A DNA stretch of 34,021 bases, taken from positions 1 to 34,021 of the forward strand of contig NZ_JAGGNU010000004.1 in the NCBI RefSeq assembly GCF_018614915.1, written 5' to 3'. Shown here one piece after another: positions 22,993 through 31,413 of this stretch. The translations under genes were made by a program, and so were the position numbers. The stretch is from Variovorax paradoxus. Lineage in GTDB: Bacteria; Pseudomonadota; Gammaproteobacteria; Burkholderiales; Burkholderiaceae_C. Under the pieces are notes generated by a model that was not told the DNA's origin, searched no databases, and was given only the letters and a program-made list of their open reading frames with translations. Positions within the stretch are counted from its first letter, which is position 1. Every line of letters starts with the position of its first letter.

Positions 22993-23106
22993 ATGGTGCT
23001 CGGCGGCCGGAGCGTGCTCCTCGTGCGCGGGGGCGTGCTCGAGTTCGTGGTCGCTGCCTTGCCTCAGCCGGCGTGCACCCGCAAGCGCTATGCCGCTTGC
23101 CGCTGA
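22993..23106 (+). CDS. Possible 37-residue peptide gene
   Basis: An ATG preceded by AAGGAG (six-base spacing) opens a 37-codon frame, MVLGGRSVLLVRGGVLEF onward, ending in TGA at 23104-23106 inside the 3' end of the convergent tctA. The peptide is hydrophobic and basic with two Cys near the end. There is no homology I can name. The ribosome site is the main support, and chance is a serious alternative. Confidence 0.22.
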   Translation: MVLGGRSVLLVRGGVLEFVVAALPQPACTRKRYAACR

Positions 23107-24593
23107 AGCGGGTTCCTTTTTCGGGCCTGGAAGACGAATGCGACCGCCTGCCACGTGATGAAGACACCGATCAAGGCAAGCAGGGAGCCGCTGATGGGCC
23201 GCGTGAAGAACATGGTGAAACTCCCGCGGCTCAGGAGCAGCGAGCGACGGAAGTTCTCTTCCAGCATGGGGCCGAGGATGAAGCCCAGCATGAGCGGAGC
23301 CGCATCCAGTTCCAGCCGCATGAACAGGTAGCCGATGAAGCCGAACCCGGCCGTGATGAAGATGTCCTCGAGGCTGTTGTTCACGCTGTAGGTGCCGATG
23401 CAGCAGAAGAACAGGATCGACGGGAACAGCACGCTGTATGGGATCTTGAACACCGACAGCCAGTAGCGCACCAGCGGCACGTTCAGGGTGATCAGGAAGC
23501 AGTTGCCTACCCACATGCTGGCCACCAGGCCCCAGAACAGCTCGGGATGGCTGGCGATCATGTTCGGTCCCGGCTGGATGCCCTTGATGATGAAGGCGGC
23601 AAGCATCAGCGCCATCACGGCGTTCTCGGGGATGCCGATGCTCATCAGCGGAATGAAGCTGGTACGCGCCGCCGCTTCGTCTGCCGCGGCCTGACCGGCC
23701 ACACCCTCGATGCAGCCGGTGCCGATCTCGTGCTTGTACTTGCTGACCTTCTTGTCGATCGCATACGCGGCGAACTGGGCGATGGTGGGGCCGCCGCCGG
23801 GCAGGATGCCCAGGAAGGAGCCGATCACGCCGCCGCGCAGGGCGCTGGGGATGATGCGCTTGAACTCGGCCCACGTCGGCATCAGGTCGATCTTGCCGTT
23901 GAAGGGCGAGCGCTCCTCGCGCGAGTCGAGGTTCTTCGTGATTTCGGCGATGCCGAAGCAGCCCAGTGCGATGCTCACGATGCCGACGCCGTCCACCAGG
24001 AAAGGCAGGTCCATGGTGAAGCGCTGGGCGCCGCTGTTCACGTCGGTGCCGATCTGGCCCAGCAGCACGCCGATCATGCACATGGCAAGGCCGTTGAGCA
24101 GGCTGCCCGTGGTGACGAAGCTCACGCACACGAAGCCCACCAGCATCATGGCGCAGTAGTCCGCCGGGCCGAACAGGAAGGCCACTTCGCCCAGCATGGG
24201 AGCGAAGCACGAGAGCACCACGATGGCGATCGTGCCGCCGATGAAGCTGGAGACGCCGGCGGTGAACAGGGCCAGGCCGGTCTTGCCCTTCAGCGTCATC
24301 TGGTAGCCGTCGATGCAGGCCACGATGCTGCTGGCGTGCGGTATCTTCATCGTGATGGCGCTCACGCTGTCCCCGTACTGCGCGCCGTAGTAGATGCCGG
24401 CCAGCATGATCAGCGCGCCGGTCGTGGGAATGGAATAGGTCAGCGGCAGCAGCAGGCTGATGGTGGCCAGGGGGCCCAGGCCGGGCAGCAGCCCGACCAG
24501 CGTGCCCACCACGCAGCCGATGGCGCAGTACATCAGGTTCTGGAGGGTCAGGGCGTGCGAGAACCCAAACGCCAGGTTGTGCAGAATGTCCAT
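23088..24593 (-). CDS. tctA: Tripartite tricarboxylate transporter large permease TctA
   Basis: The product is 501 residues with about eleven membrane segments. The two related family motifs are present: GTLVGLLPGLGPLATISLLLP near 30-50 and GSFLGILPGGGPTIAQF about 290 residues later. TctA forms the Na+- or proton-coupled pathway that moves carboxylates delivered by a periplasmic TctC/Bug protein. The ATG overlaps the TctB stop by one base (TGATG), so translation is coupled. There is no tctC in this operon; the Bug protein at 20029-21021 is the nearest candidate. Confidence 0.96.
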   Translation of the reverse strand: MDILHNLAFGFSHALTLQNLMYCAIGCVVGTLVGLLPGLGPLATISLLLPLTYSIPTTGALIMLAGIYYGAQYGDSVSAITMKIPHASSIVACIDGYQMTLKGKTGLALFTAGVSSFIGGTIAIVVLSCFAPMLGEVAFLFGPADYCAMMLVGFVCVSFVTTGSLLNGLAMCMIGVLLGQIGTDVNSGAQRFTMDLPFLVDGVGIVSIALGCFGIAEITKNLDSREERSPFNGKIDLMPTWAEFKRIIPSALRGGVIGSFLGILPGGGPTIAQFAAYAIDKKVSKYKHEIGTGCIEGVAGQAAADEAAARTSFIPLMSIGIPENAVMALMLAAFIIKGIQPGPNMIASHPELFWGLVASMWVGNCFLITLNVPLVRYWLSVFKIPYSVLFPSILFFCCIGTYSVNNSLEDIFITAGFGFIGYLFMRLELDAAPLMLGFILGPMLEENFRRSLLLSRGSFTMFFTRPISGSLLALIGVFITWQAVAFVFQARKRNPLQRQAA

Positions 24594-25015
24594 CAGTAGA
24601 GCGGCAGGTTGAGGCCAAGCAGTTTCTGGAAGGCCAGGGCCATGATGACCAGGCCGGCGGCAATCTTGACGTTGCGCATCCATGAATATGAGCTGCCGGC
24701 CAAGGTGGAGCAGAACACCATGAAGACGATGCCTGCGATCATGTTCAGGTACATCGAGATCACCGCGAACCCGCAGAGGCTTGCCAGGATGATGGCGATG
24801 TTCTTCAGGTTGAGGTCGAGGTGCACGCGTTCGACGAAGCGCGAACGAATCAAGGTCGCCAGTCCGATCAGGAACAGCAACGAACTCACCAGGGCGGGAA
24901 ACAGCCCGGGCCCCGCGCGGCTGAAGTCGCCGATCGGGTAACGCAGAGCTTGCAGGCCGAAGGCCAGCGCGATCGCCATGAGGAACAGGCCCCTGGCAAG
25001 ATTTCTGTTGTTCAT
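24593..25015 (-). CDS. tctB: Tripartite tricarboxylate transporter small permease TctB
   Basis: The product is 140 residues with four hydrophobic segments (about 8-22, 38-56, 73-110 with a break, and 118-135). The size, the early YPIGDFSRAGPGLFPALVS stretch and its position directly before tctA identify TctB, the small membrane subunit of the tripartite carboxylate transporter. The stop overlaps the tctA start. The ATG at 25013-25015 has no strong Shine-Dalgarno nearby; GGAGA lies about 20 bases upstream. Confidence 0.93.
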   Translation of the reverse strand: MNNRNLARGLFLMAIALAFGLQALRYPIGDFSRAGPGLFPALVSSLLFLIGLATLIRSRFVERVHLDLNLKNIAIILASLCGFAVISMYLNMIAGIVFMVFCSTLAGSSYSWMRNVKIAAGLVIMALAFQKLLGLNLPLY

Positions 25016-25205
25016 ATGGACGGGATGAGTGTTGTCTCCTGGGCGGCCCGATGGTCCTGCCCCTTCGCTGATCGGAATCTGACCAGCCTCTGAGGGGAAT
25101 TACGTAGCCGAGGCTGCCGGCGCCTAGCGCCTTCACGGTATTTCTCGCCCGCTACCTGCCCGGTACGCTGCTTCCAGCCTCATCGAGGCGACAAGGAGCA
25201 GCAAC

Positions 25206-25616
25206 ATGATGATCGAGACCACGCGGCGGACGCTGACGCCGCTCTTCTGCGGCTTGGCCCTTTGCTTCTGCGGGCAGGCCGCCGCCAGCATGGCCGTCGG
25301 CTGGTGGGGCGGCGCCTGGAACTGCAGCATCGACGGCCGGCCGGCCCGCATGAAATGGATCCCCGTCAGCGATACGCAAGGCAGTTGCGACGGCGACACC
25401 TGCAGCAGCAGCTCCGGCGCGCGCTGGAAGGGAAGCTTCTCCGACAACGGCTCGCGCTGGGTGTCGCTCAGCAACCCCCGCGAGGGCGACCGCGGCGGCC
25501 TGTACTTCCGCCACGCCGACGGCAACCGGTGGTACCTGCCCAAGCCCGCGGGCAACAGGACCGTCGGCTGGACGACCTGGAACGGCCAGCGCTACCCGCT
25601 CTCGTGCTGGCGCTGA
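25206..25616 (+). CDS. Small exported protein with four mature-part cysteines, hypothetical
   Basis: The product is 136 residues. A signal peptide is likely at 1-28 (TPLFCGLALCFCGQAAAS). The mature part is Trp- and Gly-rich (WWGGAWNCS, ARWKGSFSDNGSRWVSLS, LYFRHADGNRWYLP, TTWNGQRYPLSCW) with cysteines that could form two disulphides. The repeated Trp/Gly strand pattern suggests a small beta-barrel or beta-sandwich. AAGGAG seven bases upstream fixes the start. I do not recognise its function. It stands alone between the divergent tctBA and the convergent chromate operon. Confidence 0.78.
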   Translation: MMIETTRRTLTPLFCGLALCFCGQAAASMAVGWWGGAWNCSIDGRPARMKWIPVSDTQGSCDGDTCSSSSGARWKGSFSDNGSRWVSLSNPREGDRGGLYFRHADGNRWYLPKPAGNRTVGWTTWNGQRYPLSCWR

Positions 25617-25665
25617 GCGCAAGCTGTCGATAGCCGCTCATGGCCGAACACCCGTCCCATACTGG

Positions 25666-25890
25666 TCAACCACTTAGGCGCGGGAGCGCATCGAAGCTGC
25701 ACAGGACTCGTTCGTGCGATATCTCGACACCCGGAACGTCATAGGGCACGGCGCCGGTCTCGACAGCGACTTGCAGCACCTGTGAAGCCTCCACGTAGAG
25801 AAACTCCGGCTCCTTGTCGATGAAGCGCGCGATCAGCCATGGGCAGGCGATGCGGTCGATCTTCGGACGTTCGCGAGTGACCCACTTCAT
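25666..25890 (-). pseudogene. Truncated ChrB-like (chromate resistance) domain protein
   Basis: The frame gives 74 residues. Residues 1-68 match the start of the ChrB C-terminal (chromate resistance exported) domain: MKWVTRERPKIDRIACPWLIARFID, then VPYDVPGVEISH and CSFDAL. Full stand-alone members are, as I recall, about twice this length, and the usual continuation after SFDAF is absent; the frame ends in PRLSG. The same motif occurs in the full chrB of this operon (RPWVDRLACAWLIRRFID), so the two are paralogous. The ATG overlaps the stop of the SOD-rhodanese gene (ATGA). It may still be translated, but it is probably a 3'-deleted remnant. Confidence 0.75.
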
Positions 25891-26801
25891 ATTGCGTCTC
25901 CCTTGCCGGCAAGCGGCCTGCCTGCCGCCTGCCAGTCATTGATTCCACCACGCAGGTAGCGCGCGTTCACGCCGGCGGCGCGCAAGCGCAAAGCCGTGGA
26001 CCGGCCGACCTCGTGCCCGTAGACGCAGTAGACGATGACCTCACGATCCCTGGGCAGCTCGCGGGACCAGTCGGCTACGGCCGCCGGATCACGCCAGCGC
26101 GCGCCAGGGATCAGGCTTGCGGCTTGCTCGAACACGCCCGCGCGACGCACGTCCACCAGCTCGGCACCCGCAACTTCCTGCTGCGCGGCGCCGAAAGGTT
26201 CGCTGGCCGCTTGGACCGCATGTTGGTAGCGCTCATAGACTGGCGCCCAGTCGATGTTCTGCATGAATGCATCCACGTACGCACCGGCAGCCGCGCCGTG
26301 GTCCAGGTGATAGGCATGCTCGTACATGTCTAGCGCAAGGATCGGCACGCCGCCGGCAACGGCGTGCGTATGGTCGGCCGCCCACTGGTTGACCAGCGTG
26401 CCTTCGCGCGGCTGAAACACCAGCAGCACCCAGCCGGAGCCGCCACCCAGCGCCTTGCCCAAGGCGACAAATTCCTCTCTCCAGCGCTCGACGCTGCCGA
26501 AGTTCGCCGCCAAAGCCAAGGCCATGGGCGGCTCCATCGCCTTGCCATCGCCGCCGAGACTCGAGAAATACAACTCGTGCAACAGCATCGAGTTGGTGGC
26601 GATCAGCTCCTCGCGCTTGAGTCCGTTGAGCTGGAAGCCTGGAAGGGTTGCGAAAGACGCGTGATCGAGCTGCGCGCGAATGGCATTCAGCCGCTTCACC
26701 GCGCCGCCGTAGTTGTTCTCGTGATGACTGCGCAGGAGCTTCTCCGACAGGCCGCTGAGCGCCGCGGGGTCGAAGGGCAAGGGCAGGACGAATGAATCCA
26801 T
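25887..26801 (-). CDS. Fe/Mn superoxide dismutase-rhodanese fusion (ChrC-type)
   Basis: The product is 304 residues. Residues 1-200 are a Fe/Mn superoxide dismutase of the type found in chromate operons (SHHENNYGGAVKRLN, MLLHELYFSSLGG, DMYEHAYHLDHG). Ligand candidates H75, D158 and H162 are present. The position of the first canonical His ligand, four residues before the HH pair, reads Leu22. Residues 205-300 form a rhodanese domain with C259 in the loop YCVYGHEVGRS. It would remove superoxide made during chromate reduction and perhaps handle sulfur. It lies nine bases downstream of chrA and overlaps the truncated ChrB-like gene. Confidence 0.88.
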   Translation of the reverse strand: MDSFVLPLPFDPAALSGLSEKLLRSHHENNYGGAVKRLNAIRAQLDHASFATLPGFQLNGLKREELIATNSMLLHELYFSSLGGDGKAMEPPMALALAANFGSVERWREEFVALGKALGGGSGWVLLVFQPREGTLVNQWAADHTHAVAGGVPILALDMYEHAYHLDHGAAAGAYVDAFMQNIDWAPVYERYQHAVQAASEPFGAAQQEVAGAELVDVRRAGVFEQAASLIPGARWRDPAAVADWSRELPRDREVIVYCVYGHEVGRSTALRLRAAGVNARYLRGGINDWQAAGRPLAGKGDAI

Positions 26802-26810
26802 GATTTCTCC

Positions 26811-28180
<1,370 letters not shown>

Positions 28181-28184
<4 letters not shown>

Positions 28185-29116
28185 GACGCAGCTCCAGGCG
28201 CTGCATAGAGCGCATCGAACACGGCCGCGGTGGCGGCAATCAGTTTGTCGTCGTCGCTGTGCACCTCGCGCAGGCCGCCGAGGATGGTTTCGAGACCGGC
28301 CGCCTCCGGCACCGGAATGCCGCCCACGTCGAGGTAGTGAACGGCCTTCGCGATGCGCTGGAGCTTCGGCTCGCGCTCGAGATCGAAGCTCGCTGCCATC
28401 ACCTCGAAGGTCACGCGCGCGCCGATGTGCGTGAAGCGTGCGCCGTCGTAGTCGAAGCCGAGCACGCCTCGCGGTGCACGCGCAGCGTCTTCGAGCCATA
28501 CGAATTCGGCGTCCGGATCGATGAAGCGGCGAATCAGCCAGGCGCAGGCCAGCCGATCGACCCATGGGCGTGCCCGCGTGGCCCAGCGCTTGCCCTGGAA
28601 CTTGGCGCGATCGAGCCGAGGCAGATCGTCTTCGGCGAGGGCATGCGGCTCGCCCTTCGAGAAACGGACATCGAGCGCGCGGCGCAAAGCCGCGAGGTCC
28701 GCCTCGGCCTGCTCGGCCGCAGGACCGGGGTAGTAGTCGATGCGATGCAGGTTCTCCAGCGCCTCGGCCACTCCGCGCATGCGGCGCCGTGCCTCGGTTT
28801 CGCCGAGGCGCTCGAGGTCGACCTGCAGCGCGGTCGCGGTCTCGCGCCATTGCCCGTATGCCTCTGTCCTGTCGAACTGCGCGAGCACCTCCTGGCGCTG
28901 GGCGTCATCGCGTGGGGCCAGGGTCAGGACCGAGGCAGATCCGCCGTGCTCACGGACCTCTGACGCCAACGGCTCGAGAAGCGCCGCCCGTTCACTCGGT
29001 AGAACAAATGCGCCATCGCGCAGCGCAACGCAACCCAGGCCTTTCAGCGCACGCCAGATGCGCAGCCGAACAGCGTTTGGTTGAGTCGGAAGTGTGACGA
29101 GGAGAATTGCCCACAT
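28181..29116 (-). CDS. chrB: Chromate resistance regulator ChrB
   Basis: The product is 311 residues, full length for ChrB. The N-terminal domain (about 1-150; MWAILLVTLPTQPNAVRLRIWRALKGLGC) and the C-terminal chromate-resistance domain (about 177-305; RWATRARPWVDRLACAWLIRRFID) are both intact. ChrB is known in other bacteria as a chromate-responsive repressor of the chr operon. The ATG has no Shine-Dalgarno, and a good promoter places the transcript start at or next to it, so the message may be leaderless. The operon order is chrB, chrA, SOD-rhodanese, truncated ChrB-like. Confidence 0.95.
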
Positions 29117-29151
29117 GAACGTAGCATATGCTACTGATCATGAAATAGCAA
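29116..29151 (-). promoter_or_regulatory. chr operon promoter with overlapping palindromic operator
   Basis: On the minus strand, TTGCTA (29146-29151) and TATGCT (29123-29128) are separated by exactly 17 bases. GTAGCATATGCTAC at 29121-29134, a 14-base perfect palindrome, covers the -10 box. The predicted start falls on about 29116, the A of the chrB ATG. A repressor bound here would block RNA polymerase; ChrB itself is the obvious candidate. Confidence 0.75.
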
Positions 29152-29587
29152 TTTCTCACAGTCGCAAGCCCACGTAACGGCTGGGCGGCAGCAAAGCAGC
29201 CCTTGGTCAGAGACGGCCACTGGCCGCGAACGGTCATCCTTGTGAGAGAGCGATTTCCAATGCCGCCCGCCATTCTTGCGTAATGGCGGGGTCCGCGGGC
29301 CTACCATCTGTGAGCAAGGACATCGAACCCAGCAGCGTCGGCTCCTGGCCGAACTGAGTCCTTCCGCGAACATGAATGAGCACCGGCTTTGCGCCCGTTG
29401 CTGTCGGCCCGCTTCTGACGAAGCGGACCGTCGCGGACTTCGGCTGCCGGCCAGAAGCAGGTATTGGCGACAGTCCGTTCTCCGGCAGCAGAAATTCACT
29501 GCCGCAAGGGCGAAGCCACACAAATCGATTGGCAGGACGCGGCGGGCTGGCCTACATTGGTCCTCCACCCACCATGAGGATCGCAAC
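29152..29587. other. Intergenic region with no convincing gene; small hairpin
   Basis: This 436-base stretch between chrB and the small Lys/Ala-rich gene holds open frames on both strands (for example 29234-29521 minus), but none has a ribosome site or a recognisable motif. At 29409-29426 there is a 7-bp stem CCGCTTC/GAAGCGG with a TGAC loop, and CAGAAGC nearby repeats part of it in inverse. It looks like degraded or repeat-derived DNA. Confidence 0.4.
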
Positions 29588-29971
29588 ATGCCCATTCGCA
29601 TCGCATCGCTGACTCACCGCATCGCGAAGAACGGCGCGATGCTTCACCAGGCGAAGATGGACCGCGTCCACTCGCTGGGGGCGGACCATGAGCCGTCCGA
29701 AGCCGAACAGGCGCTGGCCGAGGAGCGCCGCCTGCTCAAGGAGGAGCGTGCGAAGCGCCAAACGCAGGCGCTGCAGCCGAGGGCGAAGGCCATCGACAAG
29801 CTGGTGAGGACGCACCACCCGCAGGCCAAGGAGAAGCCCAAGGAAAAAAAGGAGCCCAAGGAGGCCAAGGCTGGCAAGGCCCACAGGCCCTCGCGTGCCG
29901 AGAAGCACGCCGCGCAGGCGGCGGCCCTGCAGGCCGCGAGTAGAGCGCCGAAGAAGTCGGCGAAGACCTGA
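29588..29971 (+). CDS. Lys/Ala-rich basic protein, hypothetical
   Basis: The product is 127 residues and starts MPIRIASLTHRIAKNGAML. GAGGA seven bases upstream fixes the start inside a longer open frame. The middle is charged and helical (EAEQALAEERRLLKEERAKR). The C-terminal 60 residues are very rich in Lys, Ala, Pro and Glu (KEKPKEKKEPKEAKAGKAH), ending APKKSAKT, which recalls bacterial histone H1-like tails. Nucleic-acid binding is possible but is inferred from composition only. It is convergent with the cyclase pseudogene, eight bases apart. Confidence 0.6.
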   Translation: MPIRIASLTHRIAKNGAMLHQAKMDRVHSLGADHEPSEAEQALAEERRLLKEERAKRQTQALQPRAKAIDKLVRTHHPQAKEKPKEKKEPKEAKAGKAHRPSRAEKHAAQAAALQAASRAPKKSAKT

Positions 29972-29979
29972 GAAGGCTC

Positions 29980-30957
29980 TCAGGCACCGCGCGGAGCGCG
30001 GACGCGCTCTTCCGAGTACAGGCGGAGTACGAATCGCCCTGCTTCGGTGTCGCGCAGGCCCCGAACCCTTGACCGTGCCGGAGACAAGCACTTCGCCGGC
30101 GCGCGCCTGTGCAGCAACGCGTGCGCCGGTGTGCACAGCGATGCCGCCGACCTTGCCTCCCATCCATTCGCACTCGCCGGTGTGTAGCCCGGCGCGGATC
30201 TCGAGTCCGAGCGTACGCACCTCCTCGGAGATCGCACAGGCGCAACGCACGGCGCGCGCCGGCCCATCGAAGGCGGCGAGGAAGCCGTCGCCGGCGGTGT
30301 CGATCTCTCGGCCGCGAAAGTGCTCCAGCTCGTGGCGAATCAATGCGTGGTGGCTGTCGAGCAAATCGTGCCAGCGGCGGTCGCCGAGGCTGGCGGCGCG
30401 CTCGGTGGCGCCGACGATGTCGGTGAATAGGACGGTGGCCAGGAGCCGGTCAGGTTCCGCGTCGTGCCGAGCGCCGGTGAGGAATTCTTCGATCTCGTCG
30501 ACGATAGCGTCGCAGTCGCAGCCCCAGGGAACGTGATCGATGCCGTGCAGTTCGACCAGCTTGGCTCCGGGGATGTGATCGGCCATGTAGCGGCTTGCGC
30601 CGAATTCGATCGTGCGGTCGTTGCTGCTGTGCAGCAGCAGCGTGGGCGCGCGCACGCCGGCAGGACATGCCGGATATCGATCTCCATGTTCATGCGCACC
30701 AGCGTTGCCGCGGCCGCCGGGCTGGCGCTGGCGCGCAACCAGCGGGCCCACCACCATCGGTAGCGCTCGTCTTGGGCCAGACTAGGGCACCGGCATCGAT
30801 GCCTATCGGTCCGCCCCAGTCTCGTTCGATCTGGTCGGCAAATGCCAGGTGCTGCTCGGCCGTCGGCCCCCAGGGGTAGTCGGGCGCCCGTGTGCGTCGC
30901 GCGAAAGCGCCGCCCATGATGAGCGCCGAAGACCGTTCCGATAGGCCGGCCCTGCTG
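29980..30957 (-). pseudogene. Decayed alpha/beta-hydrolase-adenylate/guanylate cyclase gene
   Basis: Homology to the hydrolase-cyclase fusion family is spread over three reading frames on the minus strand. Near 30950-30790 it reads SERSSALIMGGAFARRTRAPDYPWG. From about 30790 to 30675 another frame gives SLAQDERYRWWWARWLRAS and NMEIDIRHVLP. From about 30670 to 30080 a third gives APTLLLHSSNDRTIEFGASRYMADH and the cyclase core ATVLFTDIVGATERAASLGDRRW, then DTAGDGFLAAFDGP. The end (RFVLRLYSEERVRAP) returns to the second frame. Three frameshifts are needed, and the N-terminal part of the hydrolase domain is missing, so the gene is dead. Class III cyclase signatures are otherwise clear. Confidence 0.85.
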
Positions 30958-30959
30958 CT

Positions 30960-31286
30960 TCAAGGCGTGGCGATGCGTTCGCCGCGCGCCTCGGCGACGC
31001 GTTCGGCGTGCCACCAGGCGAGCAGACGCTTGAAGTCGCCGCCGAAGCCGACCCTGAGCAGCTCTTCGTAGATGACCGAGCAGTTCGCCGCTTCGCCCAT
31101 GCCGAGCAGGCGCTCGGTCGCGGCCCGGTCGCAGCGCAGGTAGGCCTCCTTCAGGCTGCGCACTTCGCGGTCGACGGCCGCGTGGGTGCCGTTGGGCGGC
31201 TGCGCGCGCGGGTTCGAAGCAAGGGTCGCGAGCAGAAGCGAGGCAGCGATGGTGGCTGCGATGGACAGAGTGCGATGGTGGGTCAT
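30960..31286 (-). CDS. Small exported protein, hypothetical
   Basis: The product is 108 residues from the ATG at 31284-31286, preceded by GGAGG. A signal peptide is likely at 1-28 (TLSIAATIAASLLLATLASN, then RAQPP). The mature part is helical with two cysteines (LRCDRAATERLLG and AANCSVIYEELL). No named family recognised. It is divergent from the CadC-like regulator across 127 bases and could be its target. Its stop at 30960 touches the broken start of the cyclase remnant. Confidence 0.7.
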   Translation of the reverse strand: MTHHRTLSIAATIAASLLLATLASNPRAQPPNGTHAAVDREVRSLKEAYLRCDRAATERLLGMGEAANCSVIYEELLRVGFGGDFKRLLAWWHAERVAEARGERIATP

Positions 31287-31337
31287 GGGGCCTCCGATGG
31301 CGGGTGAGGGTGCCGCTGCCATTGCGCCTCCATAGCT

Positions 31338-31367
31338 CGCGCGCCGTCATGAAGGAACCGGCGCGCG
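31338..31367. promoter_or_regulatory. Inverted repeat in the divergent promoter region
   Basis: Nine-base arms CGCGCGCCG and CGGCGCGCG are exact reverse complements with a 12-base spacer. The site is 51 bases upstream of the secreted-protein start and 46 bases before the regulator ATG. It is a possible operator for the adjacent regulator. Confidence 0.4.
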
Positions 31368-31413
31368 TGGTGAAAAAGGCTGAAAATTCCTCCCCACAGG
31401 CCGGGGAGACCAG

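Noticed and set aside
22978..23087. His/Glu-rich tail (minus strand) that would follow from a frameshift at the end of tctA
   Set aside because: tctA ends normally at 501 residues, the usual size, so no frameshift is needed.
29234..29521. 95-codon minus-strand frame upstream of chrB
   Set aside because: No ribosome site or domain, and it overlaps hairpin-rich DNA that looks repeat-derived.
29552..30757. 401-codon frame as an intact cyclase gene
   Set aside because: It starts and ends outside homology, and the hydrolase part and the C-terminal end lie in other frames, so it is part of a pseudogene.
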